Below are positions 29,699-38,403 of a stretch of 64,000 nucleotides of DNA, piece after piece. Under the pieces are notes generated by a model that was not told the origin of the DNA, searched no databases, and was given only the letters and a program-made list of their open reading frames with translations. The position numbers and the translations under genes are program-made. The DNA is taken from NCBI RefSeq assembly GCF_009569385.1, contig NZ_WBOF01000001.1, positions 4,627,501 to 4,691,500 on the forward strand, read 5' to 3'. The DNA is from Streptomyces kaniharaensis (GTDB lineage: Bacteria > Actinomycetota > Actinomycetes > Streptomycetales > Streptomycetaceae). How positions within the stretch are numbered: the first letter of the stretch is position 1; every line of letters starts with the position of its first letter.

Positions 29699-30565
29699 AT
29701 GCCGAGCACCACCGACCCACCTGCCTCCGCCGCGAGCGCCGGGCCCGACGACGGGTCGCGCGGTGGCTTCCGGGTGCGGCTGGACAACTTCGAAGGCCCC
29801 TTCGACCTGCTGCTCGGCCTGATCGCCAAGCACAAGCTGGACGTCACCGAGGTGGCGCTGGCCACCGTCACGGACGAGTTCCTGGCGCACATCCGGGCGA
29901 TGGGCCCGGACTGGGACCTGGACGCGGCCACCGAGTTCCTGGTCGTCGCCGCCACGCTGCTCGACCTCAAGGCCGCCCGGCTGCTGCCCGCCGCCGAGGT
30001 CGAGGACGAGGAGGACCTCGCGCTGCTGGAGGCGCGCGACCTGCTCTTCGCGCGGCTGCTGCAGTACCGCGCGTACAAGCGGGCGGCGGCCGTCTTCGGC
30101 GAGCGCTGGGCCGCCGAGCTGCTCCGGCGCCCGCGCACCGCCGGGCTGGAGCCGCACCACGCCGAGCTGCTGCCCGAGGTGGTCATCAGCATCGGCACGG
30201 AGCGGTTCGCGCAGCTGGCGGCCAAGGCGATGGAGCCCAGGCCGGAGCCCGTCGTGTACGTGGACCACATCCACACCCCGCCGGTCAGCGTGCGCGAGCA
30301 AGCCGGGCTGGTGGTGGGGCTGCTCACCGAGCTCGGTGAGGCGTCGTTCCAGCGGCTGGTCGCGGACGCGCCGGACCGGCTGGTGGTCGTCGCCCGCTTC
30401 CTGGCGCTGCTGGAGCTGTACCGGGAGCGGGTGCTCGCCTTCGAACAGCCGGAGGCGCTCGGCGAGCTGACCGTGCGGTGGGTGGCCGAGGCTGGCCGTG
30501 GCGCGGTCGAGGTGACGGACGAGTTCGACCGGCCGGCGGGGGAGACGAAGGAGGACGGGCGCTGA
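29699..30565 (+). CDS. scpA: Segregation and condensation protein A
   Basis: The 288-aa kleisin subunit of SMC-ScpAB has the N-terminal FRVRLDNFEGPFDLLLGLIAKHKLDVTEVALATVTDEFL, then LDAATEFLVVAATLLDLKAARLLP. It ends with the C-terminal winged-helix region (VVVARFLALLELYRERVLAFEQ) that binds the SMC head. The stop overlaps the scpB start (TGATG). Length and domains are normal. Confidence 0.96.
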   Translation: MPSTTDPPASAASAGPDDGSRGGFRVRLDNFEGPFDLLLGLIAKHKLDVTEVALATVTDEFLAHIRAMGPDWDLDAATEFLVVAATLLDLKAARLLPAAEVEDEEDLALLEARDLLFARLLQYRAYKRAAAVFGERWAAELLRRPRTAGLEPHHAELLPEVVISIGTERFAQLAAKAMEPRPEPVVYVDHIHTPPVSVREQAGLVVGLLTELGEASFQRLVADAPDRLVVVARFLALLELYRERVLAFEQPEALGELTVRWVAEAGRGAVEVTDEFDRPAGETKEDGR

Positions 30566-31455
30566 TGGCCAGCGGGATCGAGCAGAGCCCTGCGGACGGC
30601 GGACGGCCGGTGCGCCGGCGGCTCGGGCTTCCCGGGCAGCCGCGGACCGAGGAGTGGCTGGAGCCGGCCTTCGAGCTGGTGACGGAGCCGCCGGAGGCCG
30701 AGGCGAGGGTGGTGCACCAGAAGCCGGCTCCGCCGACGCCGGAGGCGGCGGCCGAGGAGCCGGGCGCCGGGCTGAGGGCCGAGCTGGAGGCGATCCTGAT
30801 GGTCGTCGACGAACCGGTCGGGGAGCACCGGCTGGCCGCCGTCCTGGAGCGGCCCCGGGCCGAGATCGCCACGGCGCTGCGCGAGCTGTCCGCCGAGTAC
30901 ACCGCCCAGGGCCGCGGTTTCGACCTGCGCCAGGTGGCCGGCGGGTGGCGGTTCTACAGTCGCGCGGCCTGCTCACCGGCCGTCGACCGCTTCGTCCTGG
31001 ACGGCCAGCAGGCCCGGCTGACCCAGGCCGCACTGGAGACCCTGGCGGTGGTCGCCTACCGTCAGCCGGTGTCCAGATCGCGGGTCTCCGCCGTCCGCGG
31101 TGTGAACTGTGACGGCGTGATGCGTACCCTGGTACAGCGAGGACTGGTGGAAGAGGCCGGATCCGAGCCCGAAACAGGTGCGATCCTGTATCGGACGACG
31201 AACTACTTCCTGGAACGGATGGGGCTCCGCGGCCTGGACGAGCTGCCGGAGCTCGCTCCCTTCCTGCCCGAGGTCGACGACGTGGAAGCGGAGTCCCTGG
31301 AGGGCACGATGATCGCGGAGGCGGTCGCCGCCGCTGCCGCGCAGGCCGCGGACGGCAGTGGCGAGGCCGGTCGGGCTGCGCCCGATCGGCAGGGGGCGGT
31401 GAGGTCGGCCGAAACGACCGCACATCCCAGACGGAACGACGTACGGACACTTTGA
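30565..31455 (+). CDS. scpB: Segregation and condensation protein B
   Basis: The 296-aa ScpB protein has a disordered N-terminal 65 residues. Tandem winged helices follow (RAELEAILMVVDEPVGEHRLAAVLE, then LTQAALETLAVVAYRQPVSRSRVSAVRGVNCDGVMRTLVQRGLVEE), ending with YRTTNYFLERMGLRGLDELPEL. A Ser/Ala/Glu-rich tail extends beyond the usual end. The ATG overlaps the scpA stop, and its own stop overlaps the next start in the same way. Confidence 0.96.
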   Translation: MASGIEQSPADGGRPVRRRLGLPGQPRTEEWLEPAFELVTEPPEAEARVVHQKPAPPTPEAAAEEPGAGLRAELEAILMVVDEPVGEHRLAAVLERPRAEIATALRELSAEYTAQGRGFDLRQVAGGWRFYSRAACSPAVDRFVLDGQQARLTQAALETLAVVAYRQPVSRSRVSAVRGVNCDGVMRTLVQRGLVEEAGSEPETGAILYRTTNYFLERMGLRGLDELPELAPFLPEVDDVEAESLEGTMIAEAVAAAAAQAADGSGEAGRAAPDRQGAVRSAETTAHPRRNDVRTL

Positions 31456-32720
31456 TGCGTAGCAGTGGCAACGGCAGGAACGGCAGCGGCGGCGGAAGCG
31501 GTCGCGGCGGACAGGGCGGGGGCCGGGGCGGCGGCTCCTACGGGGGCGGCGCCGGTCGCGGCGGCTCGGGCTCGCGCGGCGGTTCGTACGGCGGTGGGTC
31601 GTACGGCGGCGGCAGCGGTCGGGGCGGGTCGGGGTCGTACGGCTCCGGTTCCGGCTCGCGTGGCGGCTCCGGCTCGTCCGGGCGGGACTCCCGCCGCGAC
31701 GACCGGCGCGACGACCGGCGCGACGACCGCCGCTACCCGGACCGCCCGCTGCGGCCCGAGGAGCGGCGCTACGACCGCCCCGAGTACGGCGGCGGCCCCA
31801 ACGCCACCCCCGCCCGCGGCGGCTACGCCGGCCGGCGCCCCGGCCCGGCGCCGCGCCCGCGCCGCGAGGGCCAGGGTGCCCCGGGCGACCCGCGCCGCCA
31901 GCCGCAGCGCTCGCGCGAGCTCCAGGCCAAGATCGAGGACGCCGTCCTCGCCCGGCACGACAAGCCGGCCGTCAAGCTGCCCAAGACCTTCGGCGAGCCC
32001 GAGGGCGAGCGCCTGCAGAAGGTGCTGGCCCGGGCCGGCATCGGCAGCCGCCGCGCCTGCGAGGAGCTGATCGAGCAGGGCCGGGTCGAGGTCAACGGCA
32101 AGGTCGTCACCGAGCAGGGCAAGCGGGTCGACCCGCAGAAGGACGAGATCAAGGTGGACGGCCTGACCGTCGCCACCCAGTCGTACCTGTTCTTCGCGCT
32201 CAACAAGCCGGCCGGTGTGGTCTCCACCATGGAGGACCCGGACGGCCGCCAGTGCCTCGGCGACTACGTGACCAACCGGGAGACCCGGCTGTTCCACGTC
32301 GGCCGCCTGGACACCGAGACCGAGGGCATCATCCTGCTCACCAACCACGGCGAGCTGGCCCACCGCCTCACCCACCCCCGGTACGGCGTGACCAAGACCT
32401 ACCTGGCCGCCATCCAGGGCCCGATCCCGCGCGACCTGGGCAAGCAGCTGGCCCAGGGCGTCGAGCTGGAGGACGGCTACGCCCGCGCCGACAGCTTCAA
32501 GGTGGTCTCCAACGTCGGCAAGAACTACCTGGTCGAGGTGACCCTGCACGAGGGCCGCAAGCACATCGTCCGCCGGATGCTGGCCGAGGTCGGCTTCCCG
32601 GTCGAGAAGCTGGTGCGCACCCACTTCGGCCCGATCGCGCTGGGTGACCAGAAGTCGGGCTGGCTGCGCCGTCTCACCAACCCGGAGGTCGGCCAGCTGA
32701 TGCGCGAGGTCGGCCTGTAA
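31455..32720 (+). CDS. RluB/RsuA-family pseudouridine synthase with RGG-rich N-terminus
   Basis: The 421-aa protein has an N-terminal extension of about 140 residues made of GSGRGG, YGGGSGRGG and RRDDRRDDRRDDRR repeats. An S4 domain follows (ERLQKVLARAGIGSRRACEELIEQGRVEVNG), then the RsuA/RluB catalytic domain with NKPAGVVSTMEDPDGRQ and the active-site Asp in HVGRLDTETEGIILLTN. It isomerises a uridine in rRNA. The RGG-type tail is likely to bind RNA. The start overlaps the scpB stop (TGATG). A terminator follows. Confidence 0.94.
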   Translation: MRSSGNGRNGSGGGSGRGGQGGGRGGGSYGGGAGRGGSGSRGGSYGGGSYGGGSGRGGSGSYGSGSGSRGGSGSSGRDSRRDDRRDDRRDDRRYPDRPLRPEERRYDRPEYGGGPNATPARGGYAGRRPGPAPRPRREGQGAPGDPRRQPQRSRELQAKIEDAVLARHDKPAVKLPKTFGEPEGERLQKVLARAGIGSRRACEELIEQGRVEVNGKVVTEQGKRVDPQKDEIKVDGLTVATQSYLFFALNKPAGVVSTMEDPDGRQCLGDYVTNRETRLFHVGRLDTETEGIILLTNHGELAHRLTHPRYGVTKTYLAAIQGPIPRDLGKQLAQGVELEDGYARADSFKVVSNVGKNYLVEVTLHEGRKHIVRRMLAEVGFPVEKLVRTHFGPIALGDQKSGWLRRLTNPEVGQLMREVGL

Positions 32721-32733
32721 GGCGTTCGAACGG

Positions 32734-32768
32734 AGGGTCCCCCCGCCCCGTGGTGGCGGGGGGACCCT
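32734..32768 (+). terminator. Terminator of the parA-scpAB-rluB cluster
   Basis: A 14-bp perfect stem AGGGTCCCCCCGCC with its complement lies 14 bases after the pseudouridine synthase stop. Confidence 0.9.
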
Positions 32769-32940
32769 CTGGCGTGTGTGTGAAGCCTCTGTGAGCCGGC
32801 AGGCACCCCCTGGTCACGGCCTTGTCAGCGTCATGATCCGTGGCAGAGGATGGCCACCGGGCCACCACCCCGCCGCGTGGCGGGACTGCGCCAGCACGGG
32901 CGCCGGTGGGGGGAGAACACGAACAGGGGGAGACGGCGTC

Positions 32941-33924
32941 GTGTCCGATGCACCACTCAGCGCACTGGGACTGGCCGAGCCGGACGGGCAGGTCTACGCC
33001 GCGCTGGTGGCCAATCCGCAGTCCACCGCGGAGGACCTGGCCGAGAGCTGCGGCCTGACCCTCCAGCAGAGCGTGCGCGCGCTCGACCGGCTGGCCCAGC
33101 AGGGTATGGCGACCCGCGCGCCGGTGGACCGGCAGCGCTACCTGCCGGTCGCCCCCGACGTGGCGATCGGCACCCTGATCGGGCACCGCGAGTCCGAACT
33201 GCGGCACGCGCGGGCCGAGATGCACCGGCTGATGGATGCCTTCCGGGAGGCCTCGCGGTTCACCGACCCGGCGCACTCGGTCGAGGTCCTGACCGGCGGC
33301 GAGGCGATCGCCCAGCGGCTGGAGCACATCACCCAGACCAGCAGGTACCAGGTCCGGGGCTTCGACTGCCCGCCGTACATCCAGGACCCGGTGGCGCCGA
33401 TCCCCCTCCAGCGGGACCGGCTGCGGGAGGGGCTGCGGTTCCGGACCATCTACGACCGGGAGGCGGTGGCCTGGCCCGGGCGGCTGGAGAGGAACATCCT
33501 GGTCGGCGTCGCGGACGGCGAGGAGGCGCGGGTCCGGCCGACGCTGCCGATGAAGATGATCATGTCGGACGACCGGATGGCGATCATCCCGATCAGCGTC
33601 GGCGACAGCGTCCTCGACGCCGCGTACGTCATCCACCCCTCGGCGCTGCTCCAGGCGCTGGACACGCTGTTCGAGGCGGAGTGGGAGCGTGCCGTCCAGC
33701 TCCAGGCCGCGATCGGGTCCGCCGACGCGACGCTGGGGCCGGAGGCCGACCACCGCAAGCTGCTGGGCCTGCTGGCGGCCGGCCTCACCGACGAGTCGAT
33801 CGCCCGGTCGCTCGGCTGGAGCGCCCGGACCACCCAGCGCCGGCTGCAGAGCCTGATGCGGGCGCTGGGAGCCACCACGCGGTTCCAGGCCGGGATGGCG
33901 GCCCGGGAGCGCGGCTGGCTGTGA
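32941..33924 (+). CDS. HTH regulator: TrmB-like N-terminus, LuxR-like C-terminus
   Basis: The 327-aa protein has an N-terminal winged helix (LAEPDGQVYAALVANPQSTAEDLAESCGLTLQQSVRALDRLAQQGM). A central sensor-like domain of unknown ligand follows, then a C-terminal LuxR-type HTH (LLGLLAAGLTDESIARSLGWSARTTQRRLQSLMRALGATTRFQAG). Streptomycetes have many regulators of this build; targets are unknown. GTG 32941 follows GGGGGAG. It is flanked by a terminator and a convergent gene, so it is monocistronic. Confidence 0.88.
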   Translation: MSDAPLSALGLAEPDGQVYAALVANPQSTAEDLAESCGLTLQQSVRALDRLAQQGMATRAPVDRQRYLPVAPDVAIGTLIGHRESELRHARAEMHRLMDAFREASRFTDPAHSVEVLTGGEAIAQRLEHITQTSRYQVRGFDCPPYIQDPVAPIPLQRDRLREGLRFRTIYDREAVAWPGRLERNILVGVADGEEARVRPTLPMKMIMSDDRMAIIPISVGDSVLDAAYVIHPSALLQALDTLFEAEWERAVQLQAAIGSADATLGPEADHRKLLGLLAAGLTDESIARSLGWSARTTQRRLQSLMRALGATTRFQAGMAARERGWL

Positions 33925-33993
33925 GCCGTTGGCTGTGAGCTGTTGGCTCAGCCCCGAGGGTTCCGGCGCTGTGGGGGCAGCGCTCCGGGCGCT

Positions 33994-34356
33994 TCAGCTC
34001 CAGGGGCTGAGGGACGCCCAGCGGCCGTCCGGGCCACGCTCGACCTTCTCCAGCCCGACCACGGCGGAGCGGTTCAGCCGCCCGTAGATGTGCGGGAACA
34101 GCGCGCCGGGGGTGGACCCGGGCGGCGGTGCGCCGTGCGGGGCCTCCCACTTGACCATCGGCTCCACCAGCGCTTCCTCGATCAGCAGCACCATCAGCGG
34201 ATCGGGAGCGTCGGCGAAGAAGGCGTTGGCCACCGCGAGCGCCGTCTGCTCGTCCGCCGAGCAGTGGATGAACCCGTCGGTGAGCAGCGACGCGGCGGCG
34301 TACGGCCGGCCGGGGTCGGCCAGCCAGTCGTCCAGGGGTGCGAGGTGGAGGATCAT
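33994..34356 (-). CDS. DUF952 family protein
   Basis: The 120-aa protein begins MILHLAPLDDWLADPGRPYA. It contains DGFIHCSADEQTALAVANAFFAD and ends near FPHIYGRLNRSAVVGLEKVERGPDG, the full length of the DUF952 family. The function is unknown; some members look like ADP-ribosyltransferase-fold proteins. An upstream GTG at 34395 is in frame with AGGA upstream and would add 13 residues. Confidence 0.88.
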   Translation of the reverse strand: MILHLAPLDDWLADPGRPYAAASLLTDGFIHCSADEQTALAVANAFFADAPDPLMVLLIEEALVEPMVKWEAPHGAPPPGSTPGALFPHIYGRLNRSAVVGLEKVERGPDGRWASLSPWS

Positions 34357-34417
34357 GTTCCTGTTGTACCCGGTTTGGTCCTGAGCGGTCGTCACGAGCG
34401 TCCTGGTGTTCCGGCGG

Positions 34418-35980
34418 TCAGAGCCCGGCCACCTTGGCGGAGGCGGAGATCTCGTACACCAGCGTGACGGTCCGGCGGGCGCCCGGCCCGAGCGGCACGT
34501 CCCAGCGGACGATGCCCTCGGCGTCGAAGGCGTCCGGTGCCGGGGAGCACTCGTCCTTGCGCAGCCGCACCTCCACGGCCGACACCTCGGAGACCGGCAC
34601 CCGCTCGCGGACCGTGACGACCTGCTCGTCCCGCTCCTCCGGGCCGGAGAACCGGGACAGGTGCAGCCGCACCGTCCGGGTGGTCGTCTGCCGGCCGGTG
34701 AGCCCGCCGGTGGCCTGCCGCTCCTCGGTCTCGCGGACGACCCGGTAGCCGTCCGAGGAGCCGAACGCCAGCTCGGCGTCGGCGCCGGCCGCGGTGAAGC
34801 GCAGCTCGCCCCGGCCGGTGAAGCCGCTGCCGCGGACCAGCTCGACCGGGCCGGCCAGCAGCGGGTGACCGGCCGCGTTGCGGAACCGGACCACCTGGGT
34901 GACCAGTGGGGACAGCTCCGGCGCGCACGCGTACTCGCTGCTCGCCGGTGCGGTGAAGGCGCCGAGCGGCACCCGGTGCGCCCGGCCGTCGGACGGCACG
35001 GAGGCCGGGGCGGGCGCGGGCAGCACCCGGACCTCGCCGCCGTCGTCCACCCCCGGCACCTCGGCCGCCGGGCCGAGCGTGCTGATCGTCTCCTCGCGCA
35101 GTTCGACCTCGACGGTGCGGCGCTCCTCGGTGGTGCGCTCGCGCAGCATCAGGACGTCCTCGACGACCGCGGGCGGGTCGGTGGCGAGGGCGGAGCGGGC
35201 GGTGGAGAAGGTGAGCCGGGCGTCCGACCAGTCCTCGCCGGTGCGCTGCCAGACGACCGCCTCGGACTCCAGCCGCAGGCTGCTGCCGTCCTGTGCCAAG
35301 CCGTCCAGGGTGGCGCGGTAGGACGGGCGCCAGAGCGCGCACGGCACCAGATGGGTGACGGTCAGGCCGGTCGGGCCCGCCGCGGCGGCCTCGACGGTGA
35401 GGTCGAGGTGGGCGACCAGCTCGGCCGGCGCCTCCTCGGCCTCGTCGAGGGCGATCAGGGCCAGCGAGCGCTCCTCCTCCAGCCGGCGCAGCCGGGAGCG
35501 GGTGGCGCGCAGTTCCTCGCCGTGGCGTTCGCGCTCGGCGTCCACCCGGTCCAGCTCGCGGGCCCAGCGGGCGCGCTCGACCTCGCCGACGCCGGCGCCC
35601 TCGCCGATCTCGCGCAGGAGGTCGGCGGAGAGCTGGGCGAGCAGCGCCAGCCGGGCCTCCAGGCGGGCCCGGGTCTGGTCGGCGAGGCGGCTCTGGGCCT
35701 CCAGCTCGTGCAGCCGGTGGCGCAGCTCGGAGTCGTCCGGGCCGGGCGGCAGCGGTGCGCGCGGGGTCCAGGTGCGGACCAGCCGGGCGTCCAGGACTCG
35801 GGTGCCGGGGGCGTCGGTCTCGGCGCGCAGGGTGCGGTCGACGGCGAGTGCGGTGAGCGGGCCGAGGCGCAGCCGCTGGACGCCGGCGGCGAGCTCGACG
35901 GTCACCGTGCGTTCGACCTGGCTGCGGTCCTCCAGGCAGGTGACGGCGGTGACGGGGAGGGGGATGGTGGCTCCGGTCAT
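34418..35980 (-). CDS. DUF4139 domain protein (first of tandem pair)
   Basis: The 520-aa product starts with a beta-rich region (VTAVTCLEDRSQVERTVTVELAAGVQRLRLGPL). A coiled coil follows at about 85-175 (LRHRLHELEAQSRLADQTRARLEARLALLAQ), then a DUF4139-type C-terminal domain with ALWRPSYRATLDG, VVWQRTGEDWSDARLTFSTA and VRFRNAAGHPLLAGPVELVR. The family includes the 'mucoidy inhibitor A' proteins; biochemistry is unknown. No signal peptide is seen. The gene starts 3 bases after the stop of its larger paralogue, so the two are co-translated. Confidence 0.88.
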   Translation of the reverse strand: MTGATIPLPVTAVTCLEDRSQVERTVTVELAAGVQRLRLGPLTALAVDRTLRAETDAPGTRVLDARLVRTWTPRAPLPPGPDDSELRHRLHELEAQSRLADQTRARLEARLALLAQLSADLLREIGEGAGVGEVERARWARELDRVDAERERHGEELRATRSRLRRLEEERSLALIALDEAEEAPAELVAHLDLTVEAAAAGPTGLTVTHLVPCALWRPSYRATLDGLAQDGSSLRLESEAVVWQRTGEDWSDARLTFSTARSALATDPPAVVEDVLMLRERTTEERRTVEVELREETISTLGPAAEVPGVDDGGEVRVLPAPAPASVPSDGRAHRVPLGAFTAPASSEYACAPELSPLVTQVVRFRNAAGHPLLAGPVELVRGSGFTGRGELRFTAAGADAELAFGSSDGYRVVRETEERQATGGLTGRQTTTRTVRLHLSRFSGPEERDEQVVTVRERVPVSEVSAVEVRLRKDECSPAPDAFDAEGIVRWDVPLGPGARRTVTLVYEISASAKVAGL

Positions 35981-35983
35981 TCT

Positions 35984-38122
35984 TCAGTTCCTCCGGTTTC
36001 CGCCGACGATGGCCTTTCCGGCCGGGATCTTGATCTGGTAGCCGCCGTCGAGCTCGGCGCGTCCGCCCGGCGGCAGTTCGACCCGCCAGAGCCGAGTGCT
36101 GGGCGGGCACTCCCGGCCGGGGACCGTCGGCGCGTGCCAGTCGGCCCGCTCCTCGATCCGGATCTCGGCGTCGGAGGTGACCGGCACGCGCTCGCGGACC
36201 TCCACGGTGACGGCGCGGCCGAGCCGGTTCGCCAGCCGGACGTGCACGCGGTGGTCGAGCACGGTGCTGTTGTTCAGCATGCCCGCGGTGGACTCGTGCA
36301 GCTCGGTGCGGCGCGCCACCTCAATGCTCTCGGTGACGCCGATGCCCAGGCGCCGCATGCCGCCCGGCGCGAGGGTGGGCAGTGCGGCGGTGAGCAGGAA
36401 CTCGTCGTCCACGGTGACCTCGACCGGGCCGGCCAGCACGGCGCGGTCGGTCCGGTTGGCGAGCACCAGGGTCGCGTACACCTTCTCCTCGACGGCGGGG
36501 ACGGTGACGTACTCCGGACGGACGGAGAGCGGGATCTCGTCCACCGTGACGGTGTGCCAGGTGCCGTCGGACGGGATGTCGGCGGGGGCGGTGGCGTCGA
36601 AGCGGTGGTCGAAGGAGCCTGCCGAGACGCGCGGCGGGACGGCGTGGTGGGGGAGGCGGAGCCCGCGCAGGCTCGCGCCGGCGGGGGCGGTGCCGGGCCG
36701 GGCGGCGGGCGGGTGGAGGGTGCCGCGGCGGGCGGCTGGCTCGTCGGGGCCGGCCAGGACGAGGTCGGGGTAGTCGAGCAGGGCGGCGTCGGGGGCGATG
36801 CCGGTGATGCCGGTGAGCGGCTGCGGGCCGTACGGCGGTGCGCCCTGCGGCACCGCGCCGGCGGGTGCGCCGTAGCCGGCGAAGCCGGGCGACGGTGGGG
36901 GCAGCGGTGCGGGCATGGGCGCCGACGGGAGCACGAACTCCTCGTCGGCGACGTCGAGGGTGCCGCCTCGCGGGCCGCCGGGGGCGGCCGGTCCGGCACC
37001 GGGGCGGGCGCCTCCGAAGCCGGCGACACGGGGCATGGACGGGCGCGGCCCGCGCGGGGCAACGGCGGCCGGGGCCGAGACGACGACCGGGCCCGGACGG
37101 GGCGACGGCTTACCCGGGAGGTCGCCGGCCGCGTCGTAGCCGGTGAAGAGGTCCGACAGGCCGGCCGGGGGCTCGCGCCAGCCGGACGGCGGCGGGTTGG
37201 GCTGGCTGCGGCCGATACGCAGCGAGCGCAGCTTGGGCAGGTCGGTGCGGCGGTCGAGGTCGGCGGTGGAGAGGGCGAGGCGGACTCCCGTCCAGTCCTC
37301 GCCGGTCTGCTGGGCGACGGAGGCGCGCAGGACGAGCCGGCCGGAGTCGGAGCCCTGCCGGTAGGACAGGCGGTAGGCGGGCACCCAGCGGGCGGCGGGG
37401 ACGCCGTACTCCAGCTCGATGTCGAGGTGGCCGGGGGCCGGGTGCTCGCCCGGGGCCGGGTTCTCGTCGGCCGGGTTCCCGCCGGGGGTGGTGAGGGTGA
37501 GCAGAACGGTCGTGGCTGTCTCCACCGGACGGGAGGGGCCGGCGGTGGACGCGCGGTTCAGCCGGTCGGTGATCAGGCCGATCTCGTGGTCGGCGAGTTC
37601 GATCTCCCGGACGAGCCGCTCGGCGCGCTCCTGGAGCCCGGCGAGGCGCTCGTCGACGAACTCGGCCAGCTCCAGCCAGGCGTCGGCGGGCGTGCGGCGG
37701 AGCGGTTCGCCGCGCCGCGACTGTGGCGGCACGGCGTGCAGGTTCGTCGTCTCGGCGATCGCGGCGAGGACCAGCCCGTGGCGCTCGGCGAGGGCTCCCC
37801 GGCGCTCCCCGGCTTCCTCCAACTCGCGGCGCAGCTCCGGGAGTTCGTCGGATTCGCGAAGCTCGGCGAGCTGCTCCAGGCGGGCTTCGGTGACGGCGGT
37901 GCCGGCCGATCCGCCGAGCACCCGGGCGCGCAGCGAGCGGCCGTCCAGCGCGGACGGCAGTCCGGTCAGCCGCAGCCGGCCGCCGGGCGGGACGGGCACG
38001 GTGGCCCGCCGGCGGCAGACCGCGCCCTCCGCATAGACGACGACGGAGTCGAGGACCGACGGATGGGCCGGTACGGCCGGTGGTTTCGGCTGTCCGGCCC
38101 CGCTGCTGTGCTGATCGTCCAT
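35984..38122 (-). CDS. DUF4139 domain protein with Pro/Gly-rich insert (second of pair)
   Basis: The 712-aa protein has the same layout as its downstream paralogue. It has an N-terminal beta region (LDSVVVYAEGAVCRRRATVPVPPGGRLRLTGLP), a coiled coil, and the DUF4139 domain with AARWVPAYRLSYRQG, VAQQTGEDWTGVRLALSTADLD and LVLANRTDRAVLAGPVEVTVDDEFLL. A disordered insert of about 200 residues rich in Pro, Gly and Ala splits the domain. ATG 38122 has AAGGGG upstream. It leads a two-gene operon. Confidence 0.88.
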   Translation of the reverse strand: MDDQHSSGAGQPKPPAVPAHPSVLDSVVVYAEGAVCRRRATVPVPPGGRLRLTGLPSALDGRSLRARVLGGSAGTAVTEARLEQLAELRESDELPELRRELEEAGERRGALAERHGLVLAAIAETTNLHAVPPQSRRGEPLRRTPADAWLELAEFVDERLAGLQERAERLVREIELADHEIGLITDRLNRASTAGPSRPVETATTVLLTLTTPGGNPADENPAPGEHPAPGHLDIELEYGVPAARWVPAYRLSYRQGSDSGRLVLRASVAQQTGEDWTGVRLALSTADLDRRTDLPKLRSLRIGRSQPNPPPSGWREPPAGLSDLFTGYDAAGDLPGKPSPRPGPVVVSAPAAVAPRGPRPSMPRVAGFGGARPGAGPAAPGGPRGGTLDVADEEFVLPSAPMPAPLPPPSPGFAGYGAPAGAVPQGAPPYGPQPLTGITGIAPDAALLDYPDLVLAGPDEPAARRGTLHPPAARPGTAPAGASLRGLRLPHHAVPPRVSAGSFDHRFDATAPADIPSDGTWHTVTVDEIPLSVRPEYVTVPAVEEKVYATLVLANRTDRAVLAGPVEVTVDDEFLLTAALPTLAPGGMRRLGIGVTESIEVARRTELHESTAGMLNNSTVLDHRVHVRLANRLGRAVTVEVRERVPVTSDAEIRIEERADWHAPTVPGRECPPSTRLWRVELPPGGRAELDGGYQIKIPAGKAIVGGNRRN

Positions 38123-38403
38123 GCGCAACCCCTTCGTTCGCGTTCTGTCGCCTGCCCTGCCTCGGGCGGCCAGTCTGCCGCGCCTCGGCGCGGGCGTCTC
38201 CGGATTTCGCCGTGTGCGGCGTGTGTGCACCGTGAGGGACGGAGGAGGGGGCGCGGCGGTTGCCGGTGAGCGGTGGCCGGTGGGCGGTGGCTCGTGGGCG
38301 GTGGAGTCCTCGGTGGGGCGGGTGCGAGAGGATGGGGCGAGCGGGCCCCGGTCCGCCCCGAGCCTCCGGCCGGTCCCGTGAACGTGAAGGAGAACGAACC
38401 GCC

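Noticed and set aside
34406..38269. 1287-aa plus-strand ORF
   Set aside because: It is antisense to the two DUF4139 genes; composition is typical of a GC-rich shadow frame.
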